A stretch of DNA of 64,000 bases from Chitinophaga rhizosphaerae (GCF_003958645.1 NZ_RXLO01000001.1:496001-560000); one strand, 5' to 3'. Counted from the first letter of the stretch, positions 7,935 through 17,554 are shown. Numbers and translations are program-made. Notes: generated by a model not told the origin, from the sequence alone.

Positions 7935-10358
7935 TCAACCCGTTTTTTTCGGGCCGCGGATGGCTTTGTAGGCTTCGAACCATACCACGCTTGCGAACGA
8001 TACCCCCAGGCACAGGAACCCGTCTTGCAGCGGGATGCGCGTCATCCCGAAAAGCACGCGCACGGCCGGTACAAAATGAATGATGCACAGGAAAAGGATG
8101 GACGCCCCCAGCACCAGGGGCACCAGGTTATTCCTATACCTGACCGTATGGAAGAAATGTTCCGAAAACGACCGGTCGGCAAAAGTGAGAAAGATATTGG
8201 CCATCACCAGCGTCGTAAACACGACCGTCCGTGTTTCCTCCAGCGAATGGGAAGGCATATAATAACGATACAACCCCAACACGCCCGCCGCGATGGCCAG
8301 GCCCTGTGCAACACTGACCCACAGCTCGTTCCCGCGGAACAGGCTCATGTTGCTCCCGCGAGACGGGCGTTCCATCAGGTTCTCTTCCGCCGGCTCCCTT
8401 TCGTAAAAGATCGAGCAGGTGGGCCCCATGATCAGTTCCAGGAAAATAACATGAATGGGCGTGAAAATATTCGGGTAGGCCCAGCCCAGCAACAGTGGCA
8501 ACGTAGCGGTGAAGATGATGGGGATGTGGATGGAAATGATGTACCGGATGGCTTTCCGCAGGTTGGTAAAGATCTTTCGGCCCTGTTGGATGGCGATGAG
8601 GATCCGGTCGAGGTTATCGTCGGTAATAACGAGGTCTGCCGCCATCCGCGCGATGTCCGCACCCTTTTTGCCCATGGCGATGCCGATATGCGCCGTTTTG
8701 AGCGCCGGCCCGTCGTTAACGCCGTCGCCGGTCATGGCCGTAATGTCGCCGATGGATTTGAGGGCTTCCACCACTTTCACCTTCGCGTCGGGGAACATGC
8801 GGACGAACAGGTTTACCGTCTTTACTTTTTCCTTCAGTTCCGCTTCCGTCATCGCCATCACCGACTCCCCCGACTCCGCATGGTCCAGGTTCCGGATCCC
8901 TACTTCCGAAGCGATGTAGCGCGCGGTAGCGAGGTAATCTCCCGTGATCAGCTTGACGTCGATCCCCGCGGCATACAGCGCCCCGATTACCTCCCGGGCG
9001 TTTTTGCGCGGAGGGTCCTGCAGGCTCACCAGTCCTTCGAACCGCCAGTCAAACCCGTCCTGCTCCTCCGGGAACGCGCCACCGGCATGGATCGCGCTGG
9101 CTACACCCAGCACCCTGAACCCTTTGGCCGCCATTCCGTCTGCATACGCCGTAACTTCGGCGGCCCTGGCCGCATTCAGTTTGCAGACCCGCACGATGCG
9201 CTCCACGGCGCCTTTGGCAGTGGCGGTGATAACACCGTCGAGGTTGTAGACATGCGTCATCATCGGCGGATGGCCGCCCAGTGGATATTCGTGCACCATA
9301 TCCGGCAGGGGCTTTCCCCAGCGGTCGAGGATCGCTTTTTCCATACTGTCGAACGGGTGCTTTTCGCTGGCGAGGGCTGCGAATTGCAGGGCGTTTTCGC
9401 CGTACACGTCCGCCACGCGCATGACGTTTTCGGTGATGGTGCCGGTTTTATCCAGGCAAAGCACATTCACGGCGCCGAGGTTTTCTATCACCTGCGGCTG
9501 GCGCGGAATGATGCCGCGTCGGCTCATGTAAAGGGCGCCCAGCGCCATGAACGACGAAAACGCCACGGGGATTTCTTCCGGGATGGCGGCCATGGCGAGC
9601 GTCAGGCCCATGAGGAGGCTTTCTGCCCAGGAGTTCGTCTGGATATAATTCAGTACACAAACCAGCACAAACGCCAGGAACCCGAAAATCGCCAGGCGCT
9701 TCACATACCGCCAGGTTTGCCGCTGGATGATGGTTTCGGGATTGGAAGTTTCACTGACCTTTATGCCCAGTTTGCCCAGCTCGGTTGCATTGCCCGTGGC
9801 GGTCACCTTCGCCACGGCCTGCCCCGTATTCACCTGCGTGCCCCTGAAAACGGACTGGTCGGCCACCCTCGCCGCCGGCATCGATTCCCCCGTAATTACG
9901 GATTCATTCACGGAAAAGTCGTTGGCCAGCAGCAGCGTAGCATCTGCCGGCACGAGGTCGCCCTCGCTGAGCACGAGGATATCGCCCGGCACGATGTTTT
10001 CCGTATCCGTTTCCTGCAACTTCCCGTCCCGCAACACACGCGCACGGGGAGCGGTAAACGCCTGCAGCGCCTTCATGGCCTTGTTGCTGCGGGCTTCCTC
10101 GAAAAACTCGATGGCAGACACGAGCAATATCGCGGCAAGCATGAGCAATCCTTCGGAAACACTTCCCAGTATAAAATACAACAGGCAGGCTGTGAGGAGC
10201 AGCAGGAACATGGGCTCGCGGACCATATTCCAGATGATCAACAAAAACCGCGGCACCTGCTTCACGCGGAAAACGTTCTTTCCATATTGCCGGAGCCTTG
10301 ATTCCGCTTCCGTGGCCGAAAGTCCGGTAAACTGATCTGTCTGAGGCGTCTGTTTCAT
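7935..10358 (-). CDS. Cation-translocating P-type ATPase (P2 type, calcium/cation exporter-like)
   Basis: An 807-residue inner-membrane pump. Visible elements are an N-terminal cation-ATPase domain (GLSATEAESRLRQYGKNVF), the actuator motif TGES (VNESVITGESMPA), the phosphorylation motif CLDKTGTITEN with Asp303, the nucleotide-binding segment, the hinge MTGDGVNDGPAL, and ten or so membrane segments including a C-terminal group. The M4 signature is AAIPEEIPVAF; P2A calcium pumps usually have PEGLP, so the first glutamate is kept but the following residues differ. There is no N-terminal heavy-metal domain and no CPC motif, which argues against copper or zinc. The most likely substrate is Ca2+ or another divalent cation. 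It is divergent from the alcohol dehydrogenase gene. Confidence 0.9.
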   Translation of the reverse strand: MKQTPQTDQFTGLSATEAESRLRQYGKNVFRVKQVPRFLLIIWNMVREPMFLLLLTACLLYFILGSVSEGLLMLAAILLVSAIEFFEEARSNKAMKALQAFTAPRARVLRDGKLQETDTENIVPGDILVLSEGDLVPADATLLLANDFSVNESVITGESMPAARVADQSVFRGTQVNTGQAVAKVTATGNATELGKLGIKVSETSNPETIIQRQTWRYVKRLAIFGFLAFVLVCVLNYIQTNSWAESLLMGLTLAMAAIPEEIPVAFSSFMALGALYMSRRGIIPRQPQVIENLGAVNVLCLDKTGTITENVMRVADVYGENALQFAALASEKHPFDSMEKAILDRWGKPLPDMVHEYPLGGHPPMMTHVYNLDGVITATAKGAVERIVRVCKLNAARAAEVTAYADGMAAKGFRVLGVASAIHAGGAFPEEQDGFDWRFEGLVSLQDPPRKNAREVIGALYAAGIDVKLITGDYLATARYIASEVGIRNLDHAESGESVMAMTEAELKEKVKTVNLFVRMFPDAKVKVVEALKSIGDITAMTGDGVNDGPALKTAHIGIAMGKKGADIARMAADLVITDDNLDRILIAIQQGRKIFTNLRKAIRYIISIHIPIIFTATLPLLLGWAYPNIFTPIHVIFLELIMGPTCSIFYEREPAEENLMERPSRGSNMSLFRGNELWVSVAQGLAIAAGVLGLYRYYMPSHSLEETRTVVFTTLVMANIFLTFADRSFSEHFFHTVRYRNNLVPLVLGASILFLCIIHFVPAVRVLFGMTRIPLQDGFLCLGVSFASVVWFEAYKAIRGPKKTG

Positions 10359-10442
10359 CGATTTGATATTTCTTTACCTTTAACCGCGCTACTTCAACAA
10401 TCCTGTTGAGCACATTGTTACCTTAAAGCTAATCCAAATATT

Positions 10443-11486
10443 ATGACAACAGTAAAAGCTTATGCCGCGCAAGACGGAAAATCTGCCGTAGCTCCCTGGT
10501 CGTTCGAACGCCGCGATCCCGGTCCGCACGACGTGGCGTTCGATATCCTCTATTGCGGCGTGTGCCATTCCGACCTTCACCAGATCCGCGACGAGTGGGG
10601 CAATTCCATTTACCCCATGGTGCCCGGGCATGAAATCGTAGGCCGTGTGACCCGTACAGGCGATAAGGTAACGAAATTCAAACCGGGAGACCTGGCCGCG
10701 GTAGGTTGCCTGGTCGACAGTTGCCGCACATGTTCGAACTGTATCGACGGGAACGAACAATATTGCGAAAACGGCTCTTCCGGCACGTATAATTCCTACG
10801 AACAGGACCATAAAACACCTACCTATGGCGGATATTCCAACATGATCGTGACAGACGAGGCTTTTGTGCTGAAAGTGTCTGACAAGCTGCCGCTGGCCAA
10901 TGTGGCGCCGCTCCTCTGCGCCGGCATTACGACTTATTCGCCGCTACGCCACTGGAAAGTAGGTAAAGGGCACAAAGTGGCGGTGATGGGGCTCGGCGGA
11001 TTGGGGCACATGGCCGTGAAATTCGCCGCGGCATTCGGGGCGGAAGTGACGATGCTCAGCACCAGCCCGAAGAAAGAAGCCGACGCCAGGGCGCTCGGGG
11101 CGCATCAGTTCGTGCTCACGACCGATAAGGCCCAGCTGAAATCCGTCCGTAAATATTTCGATTACATCATCGATACCGTTTCTGCGCCGCATGATTATAA
11201 TATGGCCCAAAGCCTCCTGCGGACGAACGGGGTGCAGATTTGCGTGGGCGTACCGCCGACGCCGATGGAGATAGCCGGGTTCAGCCTGATCGGGAACCGC
11301 CGCAGCATCGCGGGGTCCATGATCGGGGGGATCGCGGAAACGCAGGAAATGCTGGATTTTTGCGCGGAACATAATATCGTGTCCGACGTGGAAGTCATCA
11401 ATATGAATTATATCAACGAAGCCTACGAGCGCATGCTGAAAGGCGATGTCCGGTACCGGTTCGTGATCGATATGGCTACGCTGTAA
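10443..11486 (+). CDS. Zinc-dependent NAD(P) alcohol dehydrogenase (cinnamyl-alcohol/YahK-like)
   Basis: A 347-residue cytosolic medium-chain dehydrogenase. The catalytic zinc site is seen at YCGVCHSDLH (Cys41) and PGHEIVG (His63, Glu64), with the third ligand in LLCAGITTY. The structural zinc site is CRTCSNCIDGNEQYC (Cys94, 97, 100, 108). The nucleotide fold carries GLGGLGHMAVKFA. The combination matches the cinnamyl alcohol dehydrogenase branch that includes E. coli YahK, which reduces aldehydes with NADPH. It is a single-gene unit, followed by a strong hairpin terminator. Confidence 0.93.
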   Translation: MTTVKAYAAQDGKSAVAPWSFERRDPGPHDVAFDILYCGVCHSDLHQIRDEWGNSIYPMVPGHEIVGRVTRTGDKVTKFKPGDLAAVGCLVDSCRTCSNCIDGNEQYCENGSSGTYNSYEQDHKTPTYGGYSNMIVTDEAFVLKVSDKLPLANVAPLLCAGITTYSPLRHWKVGKGHKVAVMGLGGLGHMAVKFAAAFGAEVTMLSTSPKKEADARALGAHQFVLTTDKAQLKSVRKYFDYIIDTVSAPHDYNMAQSLLRTNGVQICVGVPPTPMEIAGFSLIGNRRSIAGSMIGGIAETQEMLDFCAEHNIVSDVEVINMNYINEAYERMLKGDVRYRFVIDMATL

Positions 11487-11498
11487 AATGGTAACAGG

Positions 11499-11536
11499 CA
11501 GCCCGGTGGCGCTTTCGGCAGACCGGGCTGTTTTTT
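11499..11536 (+). terminator. Intrinsic terminator of the alcohol dehydrogenase gene
   Basis: A 9-bp perfect stem (CAGCCCGGT / ACCGGGCTG) with a 14-nt loop is followed directly by six T residues at 11531-11536. It begins 13 bp after the dehydrogenase stop codon. Confidence 0.9.
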
Positions 11537-11582
11537 GTCAGGTCTCCCCATGATCCCGGAACGGTTTCTGGCGATGGGGATC

Positions 11583-11614
11583 ATTGCGCCGGGGGCCTTC
11601 GTCCGGTAATTTTG
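11583..11614 (+). promoter_or_regulatory. Bacteroidota-type promoter for the CoA-transferase gene
   Basis: TAATTTTG at 11607-11614 is a perfect match to the primary-sigma -7 element TAnnTTTG of Bacteroidota. ATTG at 11583-11586 lies 20 nt upstream, at the usual -33 position (consensus TTTG). The predicted transcript would start about 14 nt before the ATG at 11635. Confidence 0.55.
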
Positions 11615-11634
11615 TTCAAAACCGCAACCCATTC

Positions 11635-12921
11635 ATGGAATTACGATACATAGACGCCGCCACCGCAGTGGCCAATATTCAATCCGGACAACGCGTATTC
11701 GTACATGGCAGCGCCGCCACCCCGGCACTGCTCGTACAGGCATTGCAAAACCGCGCGGAAGTACTCAAAGATGTAGAACTGGTCAGCATCACCACGCTCG
11801 GCAACGTGAATTTCGACCAGCCCGCCTGCAGGAAAGCCTTCTTCTTCAATTCCCTGTTCGTGTCGGCCGCTACGCGCGCTGTTTCCAACAGCGAGTCGGG
11901 CGATTACGTGCCCATCTTCCTCAGCGAGATCCCCCAACTTTTCTACCGCAACATTCTCCCGCTGGATGCGGCATTCATACAGGTTTCCCCGCCGGATGCT
12001 CATGGATACGTGAGCCTCGGCACGTCGGTAGACATTGCCCGCGCGGCAGTGGATACGGCGAAATACGTAGTGGCGCAGGTGAACCCGAATATGCCGCGCA
12101 CGCATGGCGACGGGTTCATCCACATCAGCCGGATCCATGCGATGGTGTGGCATGAAGCCCCGCTGCCGGTGGTCGACTATTCATCCGGGGCAACGCCGGC
12201 GGTGGAAGCGATCGGGAGACATGTGGCGGCGCTCATCGAAAACGGCGCCACCCTGCAATTGGGCATCGGCACCATTCCCGATATGGTGCTGCACAACCTG
12301 ACGGGCCACAAAGACCTTGGCTTGCATACCGAAATGATGTCAGACGGCGTGATCCCGCTCATCGAAAGCGGCGTCATCAATAACACACGGAAAAAGATCA
12401 ATGCCGGGAAGTCCGTCACGGCGTTCATGACGGGGACGGAAAAGCTGTACAAATTCGTGCACGACAATCCTTCCATCCGCGTCATGGACATCAGTTACGT
12501 GAACGATACTTCCGTCATCCGCCGGAACCCCAAGGTGGCGGCGGTGAACAGCGCCATCGAAATAGACCTTACCGGGCAGGTGTGCTCAGATTCCATCGGC
12601 ACTTACCAGTACTCCGGGATCGGGGGGCAGATGGATTTTATCCGCGGCGCATCGCTATCGGAAGGGGGCAAGCCCATTATCGCCCTGCCGTCTGTCACCA
12701 GCAAGGGGATTTCCCGGATTACGCCATTCCTCAAGGAAGGCGCGGGCGTGGTGACGACCCGCGGGCACATCCATTGGGTGGTGACGGAATACGGATCGGC
12801 GGATCTTTTCGGGAAGAACCTGAAACAACGCGCCAGGGCGCTCATCGGCATCGCGCACCCGGACCACCGGGAGACGCTGGAGCGTGCGTATTTCGACCGG
12901 TTCCTGAAAGGGAAGGGGTGA
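11635..12921 (+). CDS. Acetyl-CoA hydrolase/transferase family protein (4-hydroxybutyrate CoA-transferase-like)
   Basis: A 428-residue cytosolic enzyme that moves CoA between acyl groups, for example from acetyl-CoA to a carboxylate. The family pattern is clear: GQRVFVHGSAATPALLVQAL at the N-terminus, LQLGIGTIPDMVL in the middle, GLHTEMMSDGVI containing the glutamate expected to form the glutamyl-CoA intermediate, GGQMDFIRGA, and the C-terminal HWVVTEYGSADLFGK. The start at 11635 was chosen over an in-frame ATG at 11584, because a consensus promoter occupies 11583-11614. The true substrate pair cannot be told from the sequence. Confidence 0.9.
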   Translation: MELRYIDAATAVANIQSGQRVFVHGSAATPALLVQALQNRAEVLKDVELVSITTLGNVNFDQPACRKAFFFNSLFVSAATRAVSNSESGDYVPIFLSEIPQLFYRNILPLDAAFIQVSPPDAHGYVSLGTSVDIARAAVDTAKYVVAQVNPNMPRTHGDGFIHISRIHAMVWHEAPLPVVDYSSGATPAVEAIGRHVAALIENGATLQLGIGTIPDMVLHNLTGHKDLGLHTEMMSDGVIPLIESGVINNTRKKINAGKSVTAFMTGTEKLYKFVHDNPSIRVMDISYVNDTSVIRRNPKVAAVNSAIEIDLTGQVCSDSIGTYQYSGIGGQMDFIRGASLSEGGKPIIALPSVTSKGISRITPFLKEGAGVVTTRGHIHWVVTEYGSADLFGKNLKQRARALIGIAHPDHRETLERAYFDRFLKGKG

Positions 12922-12933
12922 TCCAGGCATGTT

Positions 12934-13770
12934 TTAATCCAACGGGTGTAACTGCACGGCGCTGAGCCAGCCCGCCATGAACTGGAAGATTTCCGGGCGC
13001 TGGGGCTCGTTGTGCATCTCGTGGTAAAGGCCGTTCCATTCTTTATAGGTAATGAGTTTTTTCGGGGCCTTGTCCGCGAACAGGCGCGAACCATCTACGC
13101 TCGTGAAGCTATCGGCATTTCCGTGCATGAGCAGTGAGGGAATTTGAAGGCGGCCGGCATGACGGAGGCACCACAATCCATTGCTCACCAAAATATGCAG
13201 GAGGCGCAAACTGGCGAACGGGTGGCGCAGCGGATCGTTCTCGAACTTCGCTACTTCATTCGCATCGTGTGATATCTTTTGGATATCGAGCGGTGTTTTG
13301 ACGCGGAGATGGGGCAGGAGCGATGCGCCGGTTTTCAAAATACCTCTCAGCAATGCATTGGGCTTTTGCGGGAGGAGGAGCGCGGGTGCGGAGATGACGG
13401 CGGCTTGCACGTCGGGCTGGCGATGGAGGAGCAGGCCCGTCAACAGCCCGCCGCCCATGGAATGCCCGTAAAGCACCATGGGCGCGGGGTGCGCATCCCA
13501 GGTAAATTGCAGGAACGCTTCCAGGTAATCGAAAATTTCTTCCAGCTTCAGCGTATCGCCGCGCTTGCCGTCACTTTTGCCGTGGCCGAAATGATCGATC
13601 CCCGTTACCAGGTACCCTTCCTTATTGAAAAATTCCGCCAGCGGCGCGTAGCGCTCCACGTGCTCGCCGATGCCATGGATCACGGCCATCACACGGTCGT
13701 AATGTTCCGGCTGCCACGTTATGCCGTGGAACCGCCGGCCGTTGAATTCCCAGGTGAAATCATGTTGCAT
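12934..13770 (-). CDS. Alpha/beta hydrolase, monoglyceride lipase/lysophospholipase-like
   Basis: A 278-residue hydrolase. The oxyanion-hole region AVIHGIGEHVERY is followed by GIDHFGHGKSDGKRGD and the nucleophile elbow YGHSMGGGLL with Ser104. The pattern HG.GEH plus GHG.SDG is typical of the serine aminopeptidase S33 / monoacylglycerol lipase (PldB-like) group, which cleaves fatty acyl esters of glycerol or lysophospholipids. No signal peptide is seen, so it is probably cytosolic. The start at 13770 was chosen because residues upstream of it do not fit the family and would run into the promoter region of the divergent cobalamin operon. It converges on the CoA-transferase gene with 12 bp between the stops. 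Confidence 0.87.
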   Translation of the reverse strand: MQHDFTWEFNGRRFHGITWQPEHYDRVMAVIHGIGEHVERYAPLAEFFNKEGYLVTGIDHFGHGKSDGKRGDTLKLEEIFDYLEAFLQFTWDAHPAPMVLYGHSMGGGLLTGLLLHRQPDVQAAVISAPALLLPQKPNALLRGILKTGASLLPHLRVKTPLDIQKISHDANEVAKFENDPLRHPFASLRLLHILVSNGLWCLRHAGRLQIPSLLMHGNADSFTSVDGSRLFADKAPKKLITYKEWNGLYHEMHNEPQRPEIFQFMAGWLSAVQLHPLD

Positions 13771-13826
13771 ATGCTTTATTAACGGGCAATAGGCAAATTT
13801 GTTGGACGCCCCGATGATACGAATCA

Positions 13827-13858
13827 TTTGTTTTATTCCCACCAACACCGTAGGTTTG
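13827..13858 (+). promoter_or_regulatory. Consensus promoter of the cobalamin operon
   Basis: TTTG at 13827-13830 and TAGGTTTG at 13851-13858 are both perfect matches to the Bacteroidota -33 (TTTG) and -7 (TAnnTTTG) elements, separated by 20 nt. Transcription would start near 13865, just before the riboswitch. Confidence 0.78.
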
Positions 13859-13864
13859 CATCGC

Positions 13865-14040
13865 ATTTGGTTGCAGACCCCTCACCAGGGGCGCGCATTA
13901 AAAGGGAATCCGGTGCAAAACCGGAGCTATCCCCGTAGCTGTAATCCTGCATTCGTTTTTACCGGCATCACTGCATGCCACTTTCCAAAAGAAGGGAAGG
14001 CTAGCCGGTAAAGCAGGAGAGCCAGAAGACCTGCCTCATG
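13865..14040 (+). ncRNA. Cobalamin (adenosylcobalamin) riboswitch
   Basis: The core of the B12 riboswitch class is present. It consists of AAAGGGAAT at 13901-13909, the stem CCGG(TGCAAAA)CCGG at 13910-13924, GCTGTAA near 13938-13944, and the B12 box AGCCAGAAGACCTGCC at 14020-14035. The peripheral arm also pairs well: TTACCGGC at 13959-13966 with GCCGGTAA at 14004-14011, and CCTGC at 13946-13950 with GCAGG at 14013-14017. It sits between a consensus promoter and four genes for surface B12 capture, so high cobalamin is expected to switch the operon off. I cannot tell from the sequence whether control is by termination or by blocking translation. Confidence 0.95.
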
Positions 14041-14225
14041 TATTTACCATTCAACGCTTTCGGGTGAAAAGCCAGGGATGTAAAGCCTTTTACCAGGTAT
14101 TTATATTCTTATTCGTATAACCCTCCATGCGCGTTGGGATCGTCCCGCGTCATACACTTGCAAACTTATTTGCGGGCATGATGCGTGCTTCCCGGATGGT
14201 TGTTTCAAAACAAATAAACCAACAT

Positions 14226-15542
14226 ATGAAACAACACGTACGCATGCTGCTCGGCCTCGCCTTCCTGGCTACCGTAGCCGCCTGTAACAAATCGGACGAC
14301 GTAAGGCCCTCCGGCCCCAAAATCCATATCGCCAAGCCGGAACAAACCATCGCCGTAGGCCAGGAGCTCGAGCTGAAGCCCGAGATCACGCAGGACGCGG
14401 GGATCGCCTTCCGCTGGACCCTCAACGGCGAACCCGTTGGCGATAAAGCCACCTACACCTTCAAACCCCGCGCGCACGGCGATTATAAAATCACTTTCGC
14501 CGCCTCCACACCCAACGGTAAAGACTCCGCAGTATACAACATCACCGTGCTCGGGCAATACGCCAACGGCGTGCTCGTCCTCAACGAAGGCTGGTTCGGT
14601 ACCCAAACTGGCAGCGTCTGGTTCTACAAATACGGCGCGGATACGCTCGTGCCCACGGTGTATGCGGCCATGAATCCCGGCAGGCAACTTGGCGGCCTCA
14701 TGAACACCCTCCAATACGGCGCCATTCATAACGGCAAATTGTACCTGGTCGTGAAAGCCGGCGGACCGCTGGTGGTGACAGACGCTTCCACGCTCGTGGA
14801 AACCGGTCGCGTGGAGAACGCCGCTTCCGGGAAAGCGATGTCTTTCGTCGGGCTCGACGCAACGCGGGGCCTCATCGGGGCAGACGACGGTATTTATCCC
14901 GTCAACCTCACTTCCCTGGCCATCGGCAGCAAAATCACCGGCGTATCGGGTGCCATCGGCAATATGGTGAAATCCGGGAACTACGTGTTCGCCCATAGCA
15001 ATAACGACGGCATGATCGTGCTCAATGCTACTACATATGCCGTGGTAGACAAGCCTTTCAAGGCCACGGTAGGTTTTGTGACGGGAAAGAACGGGCGGAT
15101 CTACGGCGCGAAGGATTCCCTGCTCATGTCTGTCCACCCCACCACTTTCGCAAAAGATTCCGTGAAAATGCCGTTCGCTTCGGTGAACCCTTTCGGCGCG
15201 TGGAGAAGCGTGCAGATGGCGTCGTCTACCGTCAACGACCACATCTTCATCATCCAACCCGCCGCCAACTGGCAATATGGCACCAAATTATACCGCTATA
15301 TAGTGGGCAACGCCGCATCGCTGGCCACGCCGTTCATCACGCTGCCGGCCGGTCAATATTTCTACGGTTCCGGCGTGAATTACGACCATCATACCGACGA
15401 GCTCGTGATCACGACGATCAACGGGCCGTATACCGGCAGCGAGAACCGCGTGCTGTTCTACAACGCACAAACCGGCGCGCTGAAGAAAACGATCCGATAT
15501 GACGGATGGTACTTCCCTGCCATGACCGTTATTCAACCATAA
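14226..15542 (+). CDS. Surface lipoprotein with Ig-like and DUF5074-type beta-propeller domains (B12 operon)
   Basis: A 438-residue lipoprotein; the lipobox is FLATVAAC (Cys20). Residues about 35-120 form a PKD/Ig-like module (ITVLGQ ends it), and residues about 125-438 form a propeller of the YncE/DUF5074 type, beginning YANGVLVLNEGWFG, the same opening as the BtuG-like protein two genes downstream (LGFYLLNEGNMG). It is the first gene after the riboswitch and ends 2 bp before the receptor gene. BtuG of Bacteroides is a surface propeller that hands cobalamin to BtuB; this protein is probably a second, Ig-extended version. The ATG at 14226 was chosen over 14127 because only it gives a proper signal peptide. 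Confidence 0.82.
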   Translation: MKQHVRMLLGLAFLATVAACNKSDDVRPSGPKIHIAKPEQTIAVGQELELKPEITQDAGIAFRWTLNGEPVGDKATYTFKPRAHGDYKITFAASTPNGKDSAVYNITVLGQYANGVLVLNEGWFGTQTGSVWFYKYGADTLVPTVYAAMNPGRQLGGLMNTLQYGAIHNGKLYLVVKAGGPLVVTDASTLVETGRVENAASGKAMSFVGLDATRGLIGADDGIYPVNLTSLAIGSKITGVSGAIGNMVKSGNYVFAHSNNDGMIVLNATTYAVVDKPFKATVGFVTGKNGRIYGAKDSLLMSVHPTTFAKDSVKMPFASVNPFGAWRSVQMASSTVNDHIFIIQPAANWQYGTKLYRYIVGNAASLATPFITLPAGQYFYGSGVNYDHHTDELVITTINGPYTGSENRVLFYNAQTGALKKTIRYDGWYFPAMTVIQP

Positions 15543-15544
15543 CC

Positions 15545-17539
15545 ATGAAATCCTACTGGAAAATCCGCTTTACCGGAGCCTGCCTGCTGCTTGCAGGCAG
15601 TGCCTCCGCGCAGCAGGGCATTGATTCAGCGAAGGTCCGCGAGCTGAAGGAAGTCCAGATCACCGCGCCGCGGCCCGTTCGCGAGATCTCGCCTGGGCAG
15701 ACGTTGCAGGGCGCGGCATTGCAGCAACTCGGCGCGCAATCCGTAGCCGATGCCATCCGGTTTTTCTCGGGTTTGCAGATCAAGGATTACGGCGGCGTGG
15801 GCGGTTTGAAAACGGTGGACGTCCGCGGGATGGGCACCAACCACACCGCGGTGTTCTACGACGGCATCCAGCTGGGCAATGCGCAGAACGGGCAGATCGA
15901 CCTGGGCAAGTTTTCCATGGAGAATATGCAGGCCGTATCGCTCTATAACGGTCAAAAAAGCAATACGTTCCAACCCGCGAAAGATTACAGCGCTTCCGCC
16001 GCCATATACCTCACGCCGCTCCGCCCGGAATTTAAGGCGGGTGAGCGTTTCCACATGAAAGGAACGGTGAGGTCGGGATCATTCAGCCTCTTCAATCCGT
16101 CTTTGCGTTACCATAGGAAATTGTCGGAACGTACCACGCTTTCAATGAGCTCGGAATGGGTGCATGCCGGCGGGCAATACAAGTTCCGCTACCGGAAAGA
16201 GAACGGTTTCGATACCACGGCCATGCGCAAGAACGGCGAAGTGGACGCCCTGCGCCTGGAAGCTTCGCTGCACGGCCGCATGCCTTCCGGCGAATGGCAT
16301 ACGCGGCTTTACTATTACGGTTCCGAACGCGGATTGCCAGGGTTCGTGGTGAACGGGGTGTTCGGGCATATCGACCGGCAGTGGGACCGGAACTTTTTCT
16401 GGCAGGGGCAATTGCGCAAAGACCTTTCCCGGCGATACAGCGTACTTTTCAATGCCAAATATGCGAAGGATTTCACGCGGTACTTGGCGCCGGATACGCA
16501 ACTGTTGCGCATCGACAACCGTTATCGCCAACAGGAAGCCTACGTTTCCCTCGCGCAGCAGTTTACCATCAAAAACTGGTGGACGGCCGGCTTGTCGGCC
16601 GACTATCAGTTCAACCTCCTGAACGCATCGCTGAAAAACTTCTCGTATCCGCGGCGGCACACGGTGCTGGGGGCGCTCAGCACGTCCGTGACTTTACCGC
16701 GGTTCAATGCGCAGGCGGCGATGCTGGCTACGATCATGAACGAAAGCGTGAAAAAGAATGCCGCATCGGCGCCCAAAAGGGAATTCACGCCGTCGGTTGT
16801 GATGGCGTGGCAGCCTTTCGGAAAGGAGGATTTCAGGGTGAGGGGGTTTTACAAGCATATCTTCCGCATGCCGACGTTCAACGATCTGTATTATACCGAC
16901 ATCGGCAATTCGCGCCTCGACCCGGAGTACACACGCCAGTACGACGTTGGTTTCACCTGGAACAAGGCGCGTCCCGGAAAAATACTGGAAGCCGTTTTCC
17001 TCGAAACCGACGCCTATTATACCGAAGTAACGGGCAAGATCGTGGCGGTGCCCACCGTTAGCCAGTTCCGCTGGACGATGATGAACCTCGGCTTCGTGAA
17101 GGTCCATGGCCTCGACCTTCGCGCCGGCGCCACGCTGCTGGCCTGGGAGCGCCTCCGGATGGGGGCGCGGATGACGTACACCTTCCAGCAGGCGCGGGAT
17201 TTCACCGACCCGGCGGATAGTTTCTACGGCCACCAGATCGTGTACATCCCCCGGCACGCAGGCTCGCTCATCGCCAGCGCGGATTACGGGGATTGGGGAC
17301 TCAACTACAGCCTCCTCTATACCGGCGAACGCTATAACGGCAAAGCCAACATCCCCCGCAATTACATGCAGCCCTGGTACACCAGCGATCTTTCGCTGCG
17401 CAGGGCCTTGCGGACCGAAAAGAAAGACGTGGCCCTCACCGCGCAGGTCAACAATCTTTTCAACCAGTTCTACGACGTAGTGCTCAATTACCCGATGCCC
17501 GGCAGGAATTACAAGGTAACCCTGTCTGTGCAACTGTAA
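15545..17539 (+). CDS. btuB: BtuB-like TonB-dependent receptor for cobalamin
   Basis: A 664-residue outer-membrane receptor with a signal peptide ending AGSASAQ. The plug domain occupies about residues 35-150 (VQITAPRP, VADAIRFFSGLQIKDYGG, KTVDVRGMGTNHTAVFYDG), and the 22-strand barrel follows, ending KVTLSVQL. It lacks the N-terminal carboxypeptidase-like domain of SusC proteins and has the short BtuB-type layout. Position behind a cobalamin riboswitch and between two propeller lipoproteins identifies cobalamin or a corrinoid as the substrate. Energy from TonB/ExbBD, encoded elsewhere, is required. The start at 15545 is 2 bp after the upstream stop. Confidence 0.88.
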   Translation: MKSYWKIRFTGACLLLAGSASAQQGIDSAKVRELKEVQITAPRPVREISPGQTLQGAALQQLGAQSVADAIRFFSGLQIKDYGGVGGLKTVDVRGMGTNHTAVFYDGIQLGNAQNGQIDLGKFSMENMQAVSLYNGQKSNTFQPAKDYSASAAIYLTPLRPEFKAGERFHMKGTVRSGSFSLFNPSLRYHRKLSERTTLSMSSEWVHAGGQYKFRYRKENGFDTTAMRKNGEVDALRLEASLHGRMPSGEWHTRLYYYGSERGLPGFVVNGVFGHIDRQWDRNFFWQGQLRKDLSRRYSVLFNAKYAKDFTRYLAPDTQLLRIDNRYRQQEAYVSLAQQFTIKNWWTAGLSADYQFNLLNASLKNFSYPRRHTVLGALSTSVTLPRFNAQAAMLATIMNESVKKNAASAPKREFTPSVVMAWQPFGKEDFRVRGFYKHIFRMPTFNDLYYTDIGNSRLDPEYTRQYDVGFTWNKARPGKILEAVFLETDAYYTEVTGKIVAVPTVSQFRWTMMNLGFVKVHGLDLRAGATLLAWERLRMGARMTYTFQQARDFTDPADSFYGHQIVYIPRHAGSLIASADYGDWGLNYSLLYTGERYNGKANIPRNYMQPWYTSDLSLRRALRTEKKDVALTAQVNNLFNQFYDVVLNYPMPGRNYKVTLSVQL

Positions 17540-17554
17540 TCAAACGATACGACC

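Noticed and set aside
8025-10301. A 758-codon open frame on the plus strand opposite the P-type ATPase gene
   Set aside because: It is antisense to a well-defined ATPase, has a His/Arg-rich composition without any domain, and arises from high GC at third codon positions.
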